Assembly: GCF_041060425.1 (NCBI RefSeq)
Contig: NZ_JAULBC010000002.1
Location: 806,001 to 870,000, forward strand
Origin: Danxiaibacter flavus
Lineage (GTDB): Bacteria; Bacteroidota; Bacteroidia; Chitinophagales; Chitinophagaceae
Length of the DNA stretch: 64,000 bases
Reading direction: 5' to 3'
Position numbers and translations under genes: made by a program. The first letter of the stretch is position 1. Every line of letters starts with the position of its first letter. The notes under the pieces were generated by a model. That model saw only the letters and a list, made by a program, of their open reading frames with translations, did no database searches and was not told the origin of the DNA. Positions 63,225 through 64,000 of the stretch are shown here, in pieces.

Positions 63225-63848
63225 ATGTTTTTAACTAACGAACATATTACCACAAAGCTTCCGGTTATGGAAGCTTTTTATACTATACAGGGTGAAGGTT
63301 TTCACCAGGGGCGTGCTGCATACTTCATAAGGCTGGGAGGCTGTGATGTCGGATGTTTTTGGTGCGATGTAAAGGATAGCTGGGATGCCTCGGCTCATCC
63401 GGTTTTATCTGTTGATGAGATTGTTGCTGAAGCGAAAAATAATCCGGGACGCTTAGCTGTAATTACAGGTGGAGAGCCGTTGATGCATAATCTTGATGAA
63501 CTGACACATGCTTTGCATGAAGCAGGTTTTGAAACGAATATGGAAACCTCCGGTTCCAGTCCTTTATCGGGCGAATGGGATTGGATCTGTCTTTCTCCAA
63601 AGAAATTTAAAGCGCCCTTACCTGAAGTGCTGGTCGCCGCAAATGAACTGAAAGTTATTATCTACAATAAATCTGATTTTGATTGGGCGGAAAAACATGC
63701 AAAAGAAGTAGGTCCTTCATGCAAATTATATCTCCAGCCAGAATGGAGCAAAGCAGCAGAAATGACGCCGTTGATTGTCGATTATATTAAAGCAAATCCG
63801 CAGTGGGAACTGAGTTTGCAGGTGCATAAGTACATAAATGTGCCATAG
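63225..63848 (+). CDS. queE: 7-carboxy-7-deazaguanine synthase
   Basis: A 207-residue radical-SAM enzyme that turns CPH4 into 7-carboxy-7-deazaguanine for queuosine. The [4Fe-4S] motif CxxxCxxC is in RLGGCDVGCFWCDVKDSW. FYTIQGEGFHQGRAAYFIRL precedes it, and VITGGEPLMHNLDELTHAL, ETNMETSGSSPLSGEWDWIC and ELKVIIYNKSDFDW follow. The length and the CDVGCFWCD cluster fit the Bacteroidetes QueE group. The other queuosine genes are not in the window. AGCTGTTAGCTATCAGC words start at its stop codon. Confidence 0.92.
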   Translation: MFLTNEHITTKLPVMEAFYTIQGEGFHQGRAAYFIRLGGCDVGCFWCDVKDSWDASAHPVLSVDEIVAEAKNNPGRLAVITGGEPLMHNLDELTHALHEAGFETNMETSGSSPLSGEWDWICLSPKKFKAPLPEVLVAANELKVIIYNKSDFDWAEKHAKEVGPSCKLYLQPEWSKAAEMTPLIVDYIKANPQWELSLQVHKYINVP

Positions 63849-64000
63849 AGCTGTTAGCTATCAGCTGTGCTCGTCGCCGGATGGGATTCCGCATAATTTA
63901 GAAGTACATGCTTGATCTGATTGCATCATTCCAGGCTAATTGTATTTCCTTTTTACAATATTCCACGCTTAATTTTTAGACTATCTCTTACGCCCTTACA
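63846..64000. repeat. AGCTATCAGC word at the queE stop, then featureless sequence
   Basis: ATAGAGCTGTTAGCTATCAG overlaps the TAG stop codon of queE. From about 63880 to the window end I see no gene, hairpin or repeat. Confidence 0.5.

Noticed and set aside
1..64000. tRNA, rRNA, riboswitch or phage/integrase genes
   Set aside because: Reading the spacers I found no tRNA cloverleaf ending, rRNA segment, recognised riboswitch core, integrase or phage structural gene; a tRNAscan or Infernal run would settle it.

Overview
The window is a piece of a Bacteroidetes chromosome, most likely family Chitinophagaceae (inferred). The grounds are SusC/SusD outer-membrane pairs, an ECF sigma/FecR pair beside a SusC with an STN domain, Bacteroidetes-type promoters (TAnnTTTG), an LptD-like protein of the Bacteroidetes type, and moderate GC content. 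It holds 44 intact protein genes and one frameshifted gene. I found no rRNA, tRNA, CRISPR array, transposase or phage gene. A 100-N scaffold gap lies at 3026-3125.

Layout. (1) 0.4-13.7 kb, all on the minus strand: a polysaccharide-utilisation-type locus read as ECF sigma, FecR anti-sigma, SusC with STN domain, SusD, DUF3823 lipoprotein, terminator, GH2 glycosidase, GtaA/DUF4965-type protein. Two LacI-type palindromes lie in front of the sigma gene. (2) 13.9-32 kb: housekeeping and metabolic genes on both strands: PaiB-like flavoprotein, pyrF, glnS, a DUF6515-like protein, a TPR protein, etfB-etfA, a coiled-coil protein, a GlcD-like flavoenzyme, a small outer-membrane protein, a LOG-family protein, a sodium:solute symporter overlapping an O-methyltransferase, a LysM glucosaminidase, hpt and a VWA protein. 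(3) 32-34 kb: two tandem lipoprotein paralogues, one broken by a frameshift. (4) 34-46 kb: dnaJ, grpE, rpsG, rpsL and ilvE on minus; an unknown gene and rdgB on plus; then an lptD-like gene divergent from a peptidoglycan amidase, and a thiolase. (5) 46-62 kb: three SusC/SusD operons in a row on minus, each closed by a terminator, with no enzyme or regulator. (6) 62-64 kb: folD and queE on plus.

The most unusual content is between the genes. About a dozen intergenic regions are built from a small shared vocabulary of short degenerate words. Examples are TCTGATTTGAAGATGTCTGA, AAGCTTAAAGCCTAAAGCTT, ACCTGATACCTGAAACCTG, AGCTATCAGCTGATAGCT, CCACGGAGGCACGGAG, ACGTATAACGTACAACTT and CACATTTGCACATTCGCA. 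In many regions the words appear on the left and again, reverse-complemented and in reverse order, on the right, so the spacer could fold into a long imperfect hairpin. The words often start in, or within a few bases of, the stop codon of the neighbouring gene, and in places they encode its last residues. REP-like GC-rich palindromes (CCTGCCC...GGCGGG) sit inside some of these regions; one 41-bp version occurs twice, exactly inverted, 17.5 kb apart. The assembly gap falls inside a 200-bp tandem array of one word family that has also captured a piece of the neighbouring GH2 gene. I know of no named family that matches this vocabulary as a whole.

Other points: TAnnTTTG boxes 4-5 bases before the start codon of several genes (possible leaderless mRNAs), an orphan two-hairpin small-RNA candidate at 18.66-18.74 kb, and a thiolase whose usual catalytic GHP histidine is asparagine.
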